Below are positions 33,403 to 47,858 of a DNA stretch of 64,000 nt, one piece after another; within the stretch, counting starts at the first letter, position 1, and each line of letters opens with the position of its first letter. Origin of the DNA: Arthrinium phaeospermum (lineage: Eukaryota; Ascomycota; Sordariomycetes; Amphisphaeriales; Apiosporaceae); contig QYRS01000013.1 of assembly GCA_006503535.1 (NCBI GenBank), positions 1,488,001 to 1,552,000 on the forward strand, given 5' to 3'. The translations under genes were made by a program, and so were the position numbers. The notes under the pieces were generated by a model that did not search any database, had not been told where the DNA came from, and saw only the letters and a list, made by a program, of their open reading frames with translations.

Positions 33403-34071
33403 TCACTTCTTGAACATGCCAAAGATCTTGTGTTTGAGCTTGTCGGCGGTGCTGGTCTGCGGCTTGGCGGCCGACAGAGACGAGTCGGCCACCTTCTTCT
33501 TGCTGCCCTCGTCGTCGCCGGCCAGCTGCACGTTGGCGGCGCCGCCGCGGCCCGTGTGGAAGGGCTCGTCCTCGGACTTGCGCGTGGCCACGTCGGGCAC
33601 CACGTCCTGGTCGGTCCGCAGGCCCGGCTCTTTGCCCGGCTCGCCTATGTTGCCACCGCCTGTAGGAAGGAACGCAAGGGATGGTTAGCGGTAATCTTTC
33701 CGTAGCGCGGGACCGAGAGAGTGGTTTTTTTGTGTAAGTGAGACGGTGTTGTCAAGTGGCTCTCTAAGTGATGGGGAGGGCCAATTGCACGAGCGAGTTG
33801 ACAATCTAGCTTTCGAGGTTGACTCGGAGCATAAACACCCGGGAGCTTTCTTGTCGGTGCTCCGATGCGCAATTGATCCATGGCGCAGCATGGGAGACCA
33901 CTGGTCGCTAGAATCACAACAACATACCTCCTCGACCCGTGGAGTAGGGCCCGGCATTCTGGGTGCCTTCGTCGCCCTGACGCGTGATCTCCCGTCGACA
34001 TACTGAGTAGAATCGGGGTTGATGTTACCGGCGCCTCCACGGCCGTGCGATACTTCGGGGGCTGCTGACAT
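33403..34071 (-). CDS. DUF3602/Par32-like small protein (one frame break)
   Basis: Small hydrophilic protein with repeated GRGGAGN-type motifs, characteristic of the DUF3602 family that includes yeast Par32, a phosphorylated protein acting on ammonium transporters under TORC1 control. Complement exons 33928-34071 and 33403-33659. Exon 1 starts MSAAPEVSHGRGGAGNI; exon 2 has GRGGAANVQLAGDDEG and ends with the basic amphipathic DKLKHKIFGMFKK. Within exon 1 the frame changes after YVDG (about 33992): the family-like EITRQGDEGTQ and GPYSTGRGG lie in the next frame and need one extra base in the GGG run. With that base the splice phase closes and the product would be about 133 residues. Function in this organism is not shown. 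Confidence 0.8.
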
Positions 34072-35194
34072 GGCTGTTTGTCGCGGGGGTTCTCTAAACA
34101 ACACAAATGATAATCGATCAGACACGGATTGGACAGGCCTCAACAACAAAACAATCGGTACGCGACTGTGACAGAAGCTTCCTCGCAAAAAAGTAAAGTC
34201 ATGCCCGCTGTGTGTGGTATGATTTTATCTATCAGACCCTTGTCACACCTCCTGCAGCTGAACCCCAAACCTAGACGACAAGGAATCCCCAAAGGCGTGG
34301 CATCCCACCAAACCCAGACGGCGGACGAATCAAAAGCACGTACCTGATGTTACGCGAACAATACTGTAATAATAATATGCAGCAGGCAATGGAACAACAT
34401 GAAAGGTAGGTATCAGACGATTTCTCAATTAGCCTGCCAATGATCTTCCGTACGGCGTGTCTTTTCCTTGCTCAGCCGTATCATCCCAAGATTAGAGACG
34501 AACTCTCCTCGCCGCCTTATGTATGCCCAGCTTGATCCTTGCAAGCCTGTCAGGTCCCCCGGCTGGCTCATGATAAGAACAAAACGCGAGTACATCGACA
34601 AACAGAAGAACGTGACGGCGCACACTGGTGGTTGCCAATTAATCGGCTGGTCTGGTACTGCTGTACCCTTTGAGCCTAAGACGATTCGGCTTTAACCAAG
34701 AGTGTTGGCGCTGATGGCGTGACGTAATTCGTGCTGCTCATCCCAAGCACTGAATGATAAGATAGCGAGCTGTCACTGGTGGGCGGGCGCCTGCCAAGAT
34801 CCGGGGGCTGCCGACAGCTTCCTTCAGCAGTCTGAATCGGACGAACGCTGACTTTCATCAAGTTTTGGACAGACAGACTGGGGGTATACACTTAGCCTAG
34901 TATATATGAGTGTCAAAATATAGTATTGTATACCGATTGATGTTACATACAATCTACATATGTAGAGACCAGCCCGCCGATCGAGCAGCATCAACACGCG
35001 CAACAGGGTATCTGGAGACTCTGACTGTCGGATGCAGCCAGACCTCAATGAGTTGGCGGCAATTTCAATCGTAGCAAGGTATACACGCTTGGGGATTCAT
35101 TATACCAATCCTTCCTTCGCTCCGAACACCTTCGGGGGGGTTTTTTTGTTCTTTCTTTCTTTTTTGTCTTCTTTATCTCTCTCGTGCGATGCCA
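34072..35194. other. Intergenic region, no gene recognised
   Basis: Holds the DUF3602 promoter and the 3' region of the methyltransferase gene. T-rich stretches occur at about 35135-35170. Nothing else is supported. Confidence 0.5.
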
Positions 35195-36217
35195 CTACGA
35201 GAAGTCGAATCGCCAGATCTGAATGTTCTTCTCAAAAGAAGGAAGAAAGGACGCCATCGTGGTCCCGTAGGGCCCGAAGAAAGGTGGGTGGCTGTCCATG
35301 AAGTCGCGCCATTGGATGCGATCTCGCAGAACCAACCGGGAATGCAGTGCAGTGATCTCCTCGGGCTCGTCGATCCCCCATTTGAACACCGACCCGCTGG
35401 AGCGCAGCGCCTTGATAAACGACGTCAGATTCACCGAGAGGCTGCCCAACGAGTCGAAGAGGAGTTGCCCGCTGCGGCCGTGGCCCCCAAAGTAGTCCAC
35501 CAGGTCCCGCATCATGGCCTTGCCGTCCTTGGCCTCGAGATACGGCGTCAGGCCCTCGGCGATGATCAGCGTCGGCCTGTCCGCGGGGATGTCTCGATAC
35601 CACCCGGGCGCGGCCACGTCTAGCGTCCGGAGCGTGTAGTCGCCTTCGGGCTGTGGTATCAGCCGCGATCGCAGGTCGACCACCAAGGGCTGGTCTATAT
35701 CGATCCACCGTACGCGCGGGCTCTTGGCCACGCGGAAGAAGCGGCAGTCGAGGCCGCAGGCAAGGTGGACGACAGTGACGGGTTCCGAATGCGCGTCCAG
35801 GAAGTCCTGGCACCATTCGTCGAGCTGTTTGGCGCGGTTGGCGATCCAGGTCACGTATCGCTGGTCCGTCGTCATCTTGAAATGGCTGGCGTCCATGTCG
35901 ACGTCGCACCGCTCCAACAGCTGCTTGGCGTACGGATCGGCGAGTATGGGATGGGGGCTCTGGGCATCCCGGGCTTTGAACATGACCATTGGCAGCAGTG
36001 TTTGCTCCGACCCGGCCAGGATGACCTTCTCCTTGGGCAGGCTGGGCATGATGTTGATATTGATTTCACTGGCGGTGCCGCTCCCAGCGTGGCTCCGCCG
36101 GGACCTGTCGCCGTCGTCTACCGACTGCGAATCTGTGGTGCCTATCGATATCCGCGACGCAAACGTGCGAAATGTGTCGACGCTCCGCCTTTTGCTACCT
36201 CGGCGAGTTAGAGGCAT
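35195..36217 (-). CDS. LCM-family (PPM-type) O-methyltransferase
   Basis: SAM-dependent methyltransferase of the leucine-carboxyl-methyltransferase superfamily (PF04072). Members include PP2A methyltransferase and polyketide O-methyltransferases such as TcmP. One exon, 340 residues, starting MPLTRRGSKRR. A Ser/Arg-rich N-terminus of about 65 residues precedes the domain. Motifs: ADPYAKQLLE, the SAM site VVHLACGLDCRFFRV, WIDIDQPLVVDLR, and AEGLTPYLE. The GLD and DLP-like features fit the TcmP-like branch better than the PP2A enzyme. No biosynthetic partner gene is adjacent, so the substrate is unknown. Reading frame intact. Confidence 0.88.
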   Translation of the reverse strand: MPLTRRGSKRRSVDTFRTFASRISIGTTDSQSVDDGDRSRRSHAGSGTASEININIMPSLPKEKVILAGSEQTLLPMVMFKARDAQSPHPILADPYAKQLLERCDVDMDASHFKMTTDQRYVTWIANRAKQLDEWCQDFLDAHSEPVTVVHLACGLDCRFFRVAKSPRVRWIDIDQPLVVDLRSRLIPQPEGDYTLRTLDVAAPGWYRDIPADRPTLIIAEGLTPYLEAKDGKAMMRDLVDYFGGHGRSGQLLFDSLGSLSVNLTSFIKALRSSGSVFKWGIDEPEEITALHSRLVLRDRIQWRDFMDSHPPFFGPYGTTMASFLPSFEKNIQIWRFDFS

Positions 36218-37907
36218 GATGTCGTTCTAGAATGAGCAGGGACGTGGTTGAGACTATTGACTTGGCTTGACTTGACTTGAGGCAGAAGTTTGGCAGTTTA
36301 GGTCGGACAAGCGAGTGCCTGGGTGGTTGTTATCACTCTCGATCACCCCCCGACCCCTCGGGCGTCAATCTCGAGCTGCATGATCGAGAACCATGGCGAG
36401 GTGGAAAACTCGCCAACACCAGTCGGCTTCTGATGTTTCGGTTGCCGAAGCAGGCCCATAGAATCCACTAGGGTAAGGATGCAGAACGGCCATCTCTACC
36501 GTTGTAGGCAACGGTCGTTTGATCCAGTCGCGGCCTCTCGGGACCTAGCTATAATAGAGGCGCTATTCTGCACACTAATAGCAGCCATCTCCGTGCAATC
36601 TCGACGGCAAGCGCTTTCTACCTAATGCGCACCAGCAGGTTGCAGGCTCCGGGTCCAGAAGTCAGCCCTGCTTGGATCTGTATGCGTCTTATGGGCCAGG
36701 GTTATTTGTGGGTTTCGCCCATTCGGTGTTTACCATCCAGATGGGTGGATATTCCTTCGGAGCATTTGACGGGACGATTTGGTCCTAAAACAAAAGTTTA
36801 CCGTCATTTTCATGTGACTACATACCTAGGTACATACTCGTAACCGAAGCTGCCCTTGTCCCCTAGGTCCCCAACGGCTCAATTACCTAGTACGATACAT
36901 AAATAAGTAGCTATGATTCTGCTGCCTTTCTAAGCGAAGAGTCGCGTGTCGACCAACCATGGCATCCTATTGTTGATTGCTGCGATTTGTCAGGAAGCTC
37001 CAGCACCGAGGCTCGTTCCCACAATACTTAACCCAGACCCGCCCGGCCAGTGGGATAGGGTCAGCGCAGTACTCAGCGCAGGTGCCTGCCTGGTGCCTTT
37101 TCTACAGGGGTAGATCTCCATTTCTTACCATGCACTCAGCCTCAGAGCTCGTTCCTAATAGATTCACGATTTCCCTCAGATCAAGTGCTCCATGTTTCCA
37201 CCGGAGGGGGACTGGGCTCGAAATACCCGGGACTAGGGGTTCGTGCCATTGCGAGCATCATCTGGTTCGGAGGACACGATGAAGAAGCCGCTTCATGGTA
37301 TCTGCACTTAACCCATCCAGGAAACACGGCACGTGGACTTGCTTAATGTACCTGTCACGATCTGTCTGCCATTTGCTAGCCGCCAACCGCACAACTGCCA
37401 CCACGCCTCAATTAGACTAAAATGGTCTAGCAGGCCTGTCATGCGGCAGCGGATTGTTTTAGTAAGCATCTGTCACAGTTGACAGGCACGCATAGACTCC
37501 ATAGTAATCCAATAACTCGGCGGCTCTAACCGGGGCTGCCTCCGTCCTAGTTAAGTACAAATCAAGAATAAAAAGCCACTGCCGATCTGAATGAACACGA
37601 GAAGGACATCGGGAACTAGGTATGTAGACCGACCAAGCACCACCAAGGGGAACCGCTGCTTCCAGGGTCTTAGCTTGCAAGCCCCTTCACCAACAAAAGA
37701 TATCGATAGGTGAGCAAAATGACACATGTACTTATATACTGTATGGATGGAGTTTGTATTTGTCTACCGTAGTCCATGTAATGCATTCTCCTATCGATCA
37801 TCGGTATGATATGAATCGCCATCTGACCGTATAGCAATGGATTCGGCGACTACGCTTCCGAATGGAAAACGAAGCTGCGTCTTGTCTGAACACACAGCGC
37901 AATGGTT
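36218..37907. other. Intergenic region, no gene recognised
   Basis: About 1.7 kb without a supported gene. Open frames are short and lack ATG-initiated family matches. No repeat stands out. Confidence 0.5.
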
Positions 37908-39001
37908 TCAGACAACCGAGATGGATTGGGGAACGAAGTCTGTCTCCTCAAACCATCTCGCCATGAACTCCCAGTCAACATCCTTGGTCAGCCATATAAC
38001 TGCCATGCTCCGAACAATGCGATTAAAAACAGGTTTCCCATACCCGTTCTGGGCTGCACTTTGTGTTGTTGCAAACCAGCTCCGGGCCACAACCGGATGC
38101 AGTTTCGAATGCAGGGCCGCAGCTGCGCTACCTGAACACCAATTAGCCGCATTCCAAACTATATCAATGGATTTTTCCCAACAGAAAGCGAGGAGTCAGT
38201 AAGCTACTTACCTTTGCGCACCCCTTTGGTCCCCCAGCCGAGTGCGCTCAAGACTGGGCTCCAAACTGTCTGCGGAGCGACTATCATTTGTACTTTCAAC
38301 AGAAGCCAAGCTGTAGAAAGTGTCTTGTCCACGAGTACCTGTGCTGTATCTCCTTGGAGGCCTCTATCGTGTTGCCGTAACCGCTGTGCGGTTTCTTGCA
38401 ATAACTGCTCAGGGAGCTTGCCCAAACCGCCATGTATGCCCATCCACTGCATTGTTGAGGTTGTACGATCGCCTGAGCGTTCCAAGAGCTGGGCAGCGTC
38501 TTCTACGACCTCATGTAGGTTTGTCAATAGTTGAGAGATCCGTTCTTGTTGCTTCAAAGGCATGTTCTCAAAGGAAAGTCTCATCTGGTCCGCTGCAGCT
38601 TGTCGAGATTTTGCTGTAGCTGACTTCATTAGCTCCTGAGCGAACTCGGTGATCTCAACGGTAAGCTTGCTCGCTTTTTTGAGATCGGCAAGTAATGTAT
38701 CCATCCATTGATCTGGTCGTGGTCTTTCAAGACCGACTTTGTGTTTATCGTTGTTGTCGTCTTCGAGTGTTGTCTTGCTGGTGTAGTGGCTAGCTTGGGC
38801 AATGCCATTGTCAGTGTAGCATAATACGCCGGCTCCTTGGGGAAGGTCAAGCGAACGACCGTGATGACAGCTGTTGGTTTGAGACGGTGGGATTTTTAGA
38901 CCCGATGACTCGCGCAAACCGCGGACGGTCCCGAACACTCGTTGCGTAAAACAGTTGCCAAAAATGGCAAAACAGATGAACAAAAACGATATAAGCCTCA
39001 T
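37908..39001 (-). CDS. Secreted protein with C-terminal IFI6/ISG12-like motif
   Basis: Complement exons 38212-39001 and 37908-38131, 337 residues with closed splice phase. It begins with a signal peptide (MRLISFLFICFAIFGNCF). The middle (about residues 95-210) is charged and heptad-like (WMDTLLADLKKASKLTVEI, KQQERISQLLTNLHEV) and probably coiled-coil. Across the splice junction it reads LGWGTKGVRKGSAAAALHSK followed by PVVARSWFATTQSAA. This matches the pattern of the IFI6/IFI27 (ISG12) family: G-W/F..., GS.AA..., and A.S.FA..QS. Fungal members of that family exist but their role is unclear. Here the usual glycine/hydrophobic stretch contains Lys and Arg, which would weaken membrane insertion. 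The C-terminus is WFEETDFVPQSISVV. Family assignment is from motif pattern only. Confidence 0.65.
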
Positions 39002-40203
39002 TGCTTCTGTTTTGATTCCACTTAACCGCGGTTTTGGTGGTCATAGGTGACTCGGTGGAAGATGAGGCGGGAAGAGAAAATCGGTGCGCGTGTTTTACTT
39101 GCCGAAGGAAAAGTTGATGGGTAAGTACACAACAAAAAGCCGTTTGAAAGGCGGCAATGATGGCTGACAGTGTGATTGGCACATTGAGATGGACAAACAC
39201 TGCCCGTAAAGTATTCTGCCACAGAAGTAAAACACATAAAAACCATTGCGGGTAGTTGCAGTTGTTCAACAGGGGATAACAATATACAATTACAAGGCTA
39301 AAATCACAAACAACCATCACATGGCTCAACGAACACTTCATGGTATGAGACCTGCCTAACTTCTGTATTTTTTTTTTCAACCATGTCTAGGAAGATGAGA
39401 GAGGGGGCAGTCGATTAGCACCTCACTTATGTTCAGAATCAGAGATGAGACCAGGTACTGAGAATGGTGTGAAATAATTGTCAAACCACTTCCAGGTTGT
39501 TAAAACCACTGTCATGTATGGTCTGATATTTTCAAAATGTTAGAACTCTTCACCGTACCCTGCTCTTAGAGAAACAATCAGATCCCGGAGACAGGCAACT
39601 TCATTGCAACTAGGACCCTTTCCTTTTGCATCAAACCTCCATACAGTTGTATCTTTTATGTATGAACAAACAATAGTGACGAAGTTTCTTTATGTGAACA
39701 ATCTCAAATGGCTTCAGGGGTAGAAACGTTGAGAAACGCTATTAGTTGGAGTCTGGTGACTGGGAATGCTTTACTGGCCTGTTTTATACCCCCTTATACA
39801 GCACCATTTACAGGAGGAATAGCTAGGATCAACAAACCAACTCTCATCTGATCGGACTATACAACTTGGTGTTGTACTAGTGTGGGATGCTAGACGTTGT
39901 CCAGATGCCCCAGTAATAGGGGTAGCGAAATAAAAGATTGGAGAACATATGATCAAAATAAGCCCCTGGTAATAGACCTGGCAACTCAGCTTATTTCTAG
40001 ACGAACTGAAGCCGCAACAAGACCGATTCACAACCATTTCAAAAGCAAACTTCATAACTGCGAAGACAGAGGTCAACAATATTTAAGTACACACTGAGCA
40101 CAAAAGTCTCTACAGATGAACCTCCAGACCAAGAAAACATTCCAGATGAAACCAGCCCAGTCAATCCATTTCAAAAGAGTTACTTTCCAAACAAGACGCT
40201 TAA
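39002..40203. other. Intergenic region, AT-richer than average
   Basis: Promoter of the IFI6-like gene and 3' region of the rhodopsin-domain gene. Noticeably AT-rich between 39280 and 40150. No gene is seen. Confidence 0.5.
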
Positions 40204-41966
40204 CTAGAAAACATACGCAGAGCCGGGCGTAGCCTTGTTCTTGCCGCCATGGGAGACTGTGTACTCGGTAGTGATGGTTATCTGGTTCGAGCTCAGCCTC
40301 CGCAGGTGGGGGGCAAGGAGTCTGTTTTGGCTGCTGGATCGCGCAGGCGACTGCCAACAGCCGCCCTCCCCAGCCTCCAAGTCCCTACCACCAGAACTGG
40401 GAGGACGACCAGCCGCCCCTGCCCCTGCCCCTGCCCCTGCCTCTGCCGCTGCCTCTGTCTCTTGCATGGACGAAGCCACCAAGTCACCCTCGCTGCTCGT
40501 GCCACCACTACCTCCTGCCGAAGAAGCATGCTCGATGGCGTCGACGCAGATGTGCTCCTTGGAGTCGGACGTGATAGTCTCGTTGGGCATCACGTGAGGG
40601 CCCCGGCTGCGGTTGTTGCCGGTGCTGGTGCCGGTGCCGTTGTTGTCCTTGTTCCTGCTCCGGCGTGGGAAGCTGCCCAGTTGGTACGAGTTTCCCGACG
40701 ACTTACCGGCCGTGGACCCAGCCTTGCCGCGCAGCTGGTTCCAGTACTCGCGGAAGAGCGGGTACACCATGGGCAGGTTTGTGAGCACAAAGGAGACGAA
40801 GGATTCGCGGATCGACCAGTACCCGGACTCGGCTGGGTTGGTGTCGCCGTCCTGCATTATTACGAGGAATTAGTGTTTGAAACCGGGGAGGTGGGAAGGG
40901 GTGCTACTATAAATAGTTTGTTGGGGGCTGTGAGATGAGCGGCGGAACTGACCTTGAGGATGGCCACGGCGCGGAGGATGCCGAATACCATCTCCAAAAT
41001 GGCGCCGCTGAACATCAGTATGATCATGAGCTTCTTCTTGAGTGGGAGCTTGGATTTCCAAATCATCTAAAGAGCCGCGGCTGTGAGTAATCAAATACAA
41101 TGTCTTTGTTGGGGAAGGTTGGGAGGAGGCTGTGCATTTGTGGTCTTACAGGGATCGGGATCGCCATGAGGTAGAAGTCGGTGACGGTATTCATGACCAT
41201 GACGAAGATGGTCTGCAGGGGCGAGATGGCAGGCATGCAGTTCACGCCGGGGTTGGGGAACACCTGCCAATGGCGGTGGAAAGGTATGCATTTGAGAATG
41301 GCGACGAGCAGGCAGCCGGTGTAGGTAGCCGGTAAGACGATAATCGAGCCTTTGATCAGTAATCGGCGGTTTCGCACACCGTCGCTGGGGGGGCTATTGT
41401 GTCAACAACACCATCCTCATCCCCAGATCACCAACACGAGCCCTTTCGGTACTTACGTCAGACGGTTGTAATATAGTGCCCAGCATCCCTTGAGCAGCCA
41501 CATCAGTGTGGTGTACATGAGGAGGCCAATGACGTGGTTTTGGGAGCCCCCGACGCGCAACCGCACCTCTTCTGCGGCAGGTCCTTTGGGATCGAGGCTT
41601 GCTTGCTGCGCGAGATTGGCTCGATCTGGATCGGAGATGCCGTTGTTGGCCACGCCATTCCACCAGGCCACGACCATATAACCCGCCATCGACTCGATCG
41701 TCATGACGACCTAGTTGTATAAGATATCAGCCATTTCCACTCTTCCTTAGTAGTGCGCAGGCACGCAGGGGTCAACTTACTGTAGCCGGGAGCATCAAGT
41801 AGTCGTCTGCAGTCAGCCCCTTGAAGCCTACGGCTTTCAAGCGGGCATAGTAACGGATGAAGACGAAGGCGATGGCTGTTCCAGTCAAACTCCATACTTC
41901 TCGGATGAAGAGGTCTCCTTCTCTCTGCTTTGCGGCGGCAGTTGCAGCGTCTGATGCTGGGTCCAT
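40204..41966 (-). CDS. Rhodopsin-domain integral membrane protein (PTH11-like)
   Basis: Seven-helix membrane protein of the large fungal rhodopsin-domain family (PF20684) that includes Pth11-related receptors. Complement exons: 41781-41966, 41457-41710, 41150-41384, 40953-41066 and 40204-40851, giving 478 residues. Motifs include FIRYYARLKAVGFKGLTADDYL after helix 1, LLMYTTLMWLLKGCWALYY, PATYTGCLLVAILKCIPF, NCMPAISPLQTIFVMVMNTV, a loop starting IWKSKLPLKKKLMI, and SFVLTNLPMVYPLF as the last helix. No CFEM cysteine domain is present. The cytosolic tail of about 190 residues is disordered and contains an Ala-Gly repeat from a hexanucleotide tract. Many members respond to host or nutrient cues, but no ligand can be assigned. 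All phases close. Confidence 0.9.
40415..40456. repeat. Hexanucleotide repeat (GCCCCT)n in the coding tail
   Basis: Seven units of GCCCCT or close variants (GCCTCT, GCCGCT). On the coding strand they give alternating Ala-Gly and Ala-Glu residues in the disordered C-terminal tail of the rhodopsin-domain protein. Confidence 0.9.
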
Positions 41967-44560
41967 CTTGATAACTCTATAGAGATAAGGCGTGGAGAAA
42001 AGTTGACCGGGAAGAGTGGTGCGTGGTGGGAGTCATTTCCCTGAAATACCGGAAAGACTTGGATACTAAAACAGCAATCGAAGACGAAATCCCTATATCT
42101 TCGGCATCAGGCATGATATGGAGCTGTCAACTCGTCTGGTGTTAGTTAACAAATCACCTCAAGATGTTGGGGGCGAAGTTTGCGGACGGAAGCATCAATC
42201 ACTATTCGACTAGTACGACATGATGGCAGAGCTATCTTCAGTGTCCTGCAAGTCGCCGTTTTGTGAAGCATCGAAAATAACACCAGCAGAGGAAGAAAAC
42301 ACTTTGCCCAGTTAGCAGGCATGATAGCCATATGATATCGACTATAGCCGTTTGGTAGGGTACTTAAGATGAGACCTTACATGGCACATATCTCAATAAT
42401 ACCGGTATCATGAGTGCGCTGGCTCAGGGGAACAGAAGTGAGATATCAGTTGCGCTGGGAAATCAATTCACGTATCGATTTCATGAAAAGGAAAATGCTC
42501 CGATACTGACATTCAACCATAACGATGCGATTGAAAAGCAGGGGCGGCCAAAGCAAGGGGCCGAATCAAATATCGTATGCTCATGGTTGTTTTAAGCTTC
42601 CTCGCCGCCAACAGTGTCAAAGACTGGCAGTTGTGTGGCAATGCCGTAGTTGCATTGGACAGCCCAAGAAGCAAACCGTGCTTTCCCTGGCCCATCACTG
42701 TTGCACAACGTATTCTGAAGGCGCAGTAAAGACCACTGACTGCACGTACTTGCAACCGGTTGGCCTGAAAGTTGTCCGCTGACTATAAATAGGCCGCACC
42801 AAACCCTCAGAGATGCAACGTCTTTCTCACTATACTGGCAATTCTGGAGGATGCACTCGGGCAGTGATAAGAAGATGTAGCTGCAATGCGAGGGTCAGAT
42901 ATCACAGACCAGCACGGACAGATCAGAGCCAGATTGCGAAGGTCGCAAATGGCGCAGTGACCACGAATGCCCTCCGGGAAATGACCAATCGGAAGTTTCA
43001 TACACGGGCGACAGCTTCGGATCCCCTAGCCTACCCGGTGATACGGGATGCTGGGATGGGGTCTGAATGCCAAATGCCAGATGCTTTGTCTCGGCTCGCA
43101 CAACCCCATGTGAAAGGAGAGGATCCCAAGTTTGTTGGTTTTCGTTAGAACACGGTGAAAGAAGTTTGACTCAGTAAGGGATAACCAGTAATATCAGACC
43201 GAGTGTTGATAATGCCGGCAAATGAAATGACATATGTTGCTTTGTTGTAGCGAGTGTTTCACGCCTTGCAGCGAGCGACTGGTAATCTGCCGCAATGTCG
43301 AGCGATTACATAAGTCGGACCAATTGGAGAACTGTATGGGGCATGTCTTCGATCAGCGTGGCTGTCAAGCTGTCAAACCAACTTCCTGCCTCGCCTTTAT
43401 GTAGGTCCCCGCCTCGTGACGAGTCCAACGGCGACCGCCCCCATCTCGGTCAATCAGCCAGGCTCGCGAGGTGCTGGCGATCTTCGAACGCCCATCGAAC
43501 GTCAAAAAGCCCCGGCGGCGTTTTGTGGCGCATTGCCACCTTGAAATTCGTATGCTCGATAGGGAGGCCAAGAGCAGCCGAGATGCGATCCGCGTTTCCC
43601 CGCACCCAGGCAAACGCAGGGTGGCCAGAATGGTCCCCCGCGGGATGAAGTAGCATCAATCAACTAGCGAGTTGGCCAGTCATGGTGGGCTACCCGATGC
43701 GACGATACGGGCCGGGGGGAAGATGGGATGAAGGGGTCCTAGGCCTGGCAACTGCTCATTGAAACATACCTGTCTCGGTTCCGCTACCCTCCCTGTCCCT
43801 GCCTAAACCCCAAAGCCTTCGGTACTTCTGATAATTGCCATATAACTCCTGGCCTTTGTTGCCCGGGACATATCATTCCATACTGAATCCCACCCCGACG
43901 CCTCGTGTATTTGCGACAACGGCCGCCCCGTCCTGTCAGTTTGCGCATTCGTGTTTCTAATGAGCATTGGCATGAAAACCGGCCTCGGTAGCACATTAGC
44001 TTGGATGGCTAGTGAAGAAAGACCCTAGCACAGGCTTCTTCTGACAACCATCTCGACCGTCCCCACCGTCCACCGGGGGCCTTCTGCTTATGCCACATGC
44101 GCATAGGCTGCTGTTCGTCTCGCCAAGAGTGTCCCCTTTCCGGGTTCGGAAGCCGCACAACGTCTTGCTGACTGTACCAGTCCCGCGCACAAGGGGTGTG
44201 TATCACCTAGGGATGCTACTGGTCCATACTTGATATCATCCGGGTCAGCACCCACAACGCGAGCCCTCCACTGTGTGAACCGTGTATCCTGGATGCATGC
44301 TGATATATGTTTGTCCGCAAAGCCTCGCTACCAACGTGATTTCCCAATAGAAGCAACACCGAGGGAGGGTTGCACGGCATCCCTATTGGCCGCGCGGGCA
44401 TGCATACGACGTTTATGGCCACAACATCCGACCCCTAGTTGGCATCATCTCCAACTGACAGCTCTAATAACTCCTCCCTCCTCATATACCCCAAATCGCC
44501 TTGAACCATCCTTTGGACCACATCCACTCCAGATTGAAAGAAGTAATCTGTCTAACAACC
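41967..44560. other. Intergenic region of 2.6 kb
   Basis: Upstream regions of two divergent genes. A TATAAATA element at 42784-42791 precedes a 111-codon open frame from ATG 42813 that has no family features; it is not called as a gene. No repeats of note. Confidence 0.45.
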
Positions 44561-47257
<2,697 letters not shown>

Positions 47258-47858
47258 GCTACTACGCGAATAGCTGGCGGTGGAGCGCTGTGTAAAGAAG
47301 CAAGGTGCTTGGCTTCACCGTTCAATATTCCTTCTTCCCTTGTAGCATTGGCCTCGTTGCGACAGGAACCCGGTCGCCGAGATTGTCCCTTGACCTTTGT
47401 ACCATCGTTATCGGTCTCATTCCGAGTGAAATCGGTATAAAATGACCTTTAGTGACTTGAGATCACAATAGATGCGCTACCTTTTTTTGTACTTGGCATC
47501 TCTTTCGGGTGCAAATAATGACGGAGTGTGAATGCATGATCTTGGAGATTGCCCAAGCCATTAATAAGTGCTAAATCTGTTTACTGACAGCACTAGTTAG
47601 CGTCAGCAGTGCGACCCTTGTGTGCAATGTTAGCGGTGCAGCTGCCTGTAAATCCTGCAATGAAGTGGTATGGCGCAGGATGATTGGATGGTCTTCAGGG
47701 ATGTGGGGCATATGGGAGAGCTGAACCTCATACTTACCATGACCACCTCCAGGCAACACTCACCAAGACTACTGCTCTTTACTACCTACAAACTTACCTA
47801 CCTACTTTATCCATGAACCGTTCTCTGACTGGACCATTCCGTAGCAGATAAGAACGAC
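47258..47858. other. Intergenic region between monooxygenase and hydrolase
   Basis: About 600 bp, same-strand neighbours on both sides. It contains a T-rich stretch near 47480 and no recognisable gene. Confidence 0.5.

Noticed and set aside
42813..43148. 111-codon open frame just after a TATAAATA element
   Set aside because: The TATA box would lie only 22 bases before the ATG, too close for a normal leader, and the peptide looks random.
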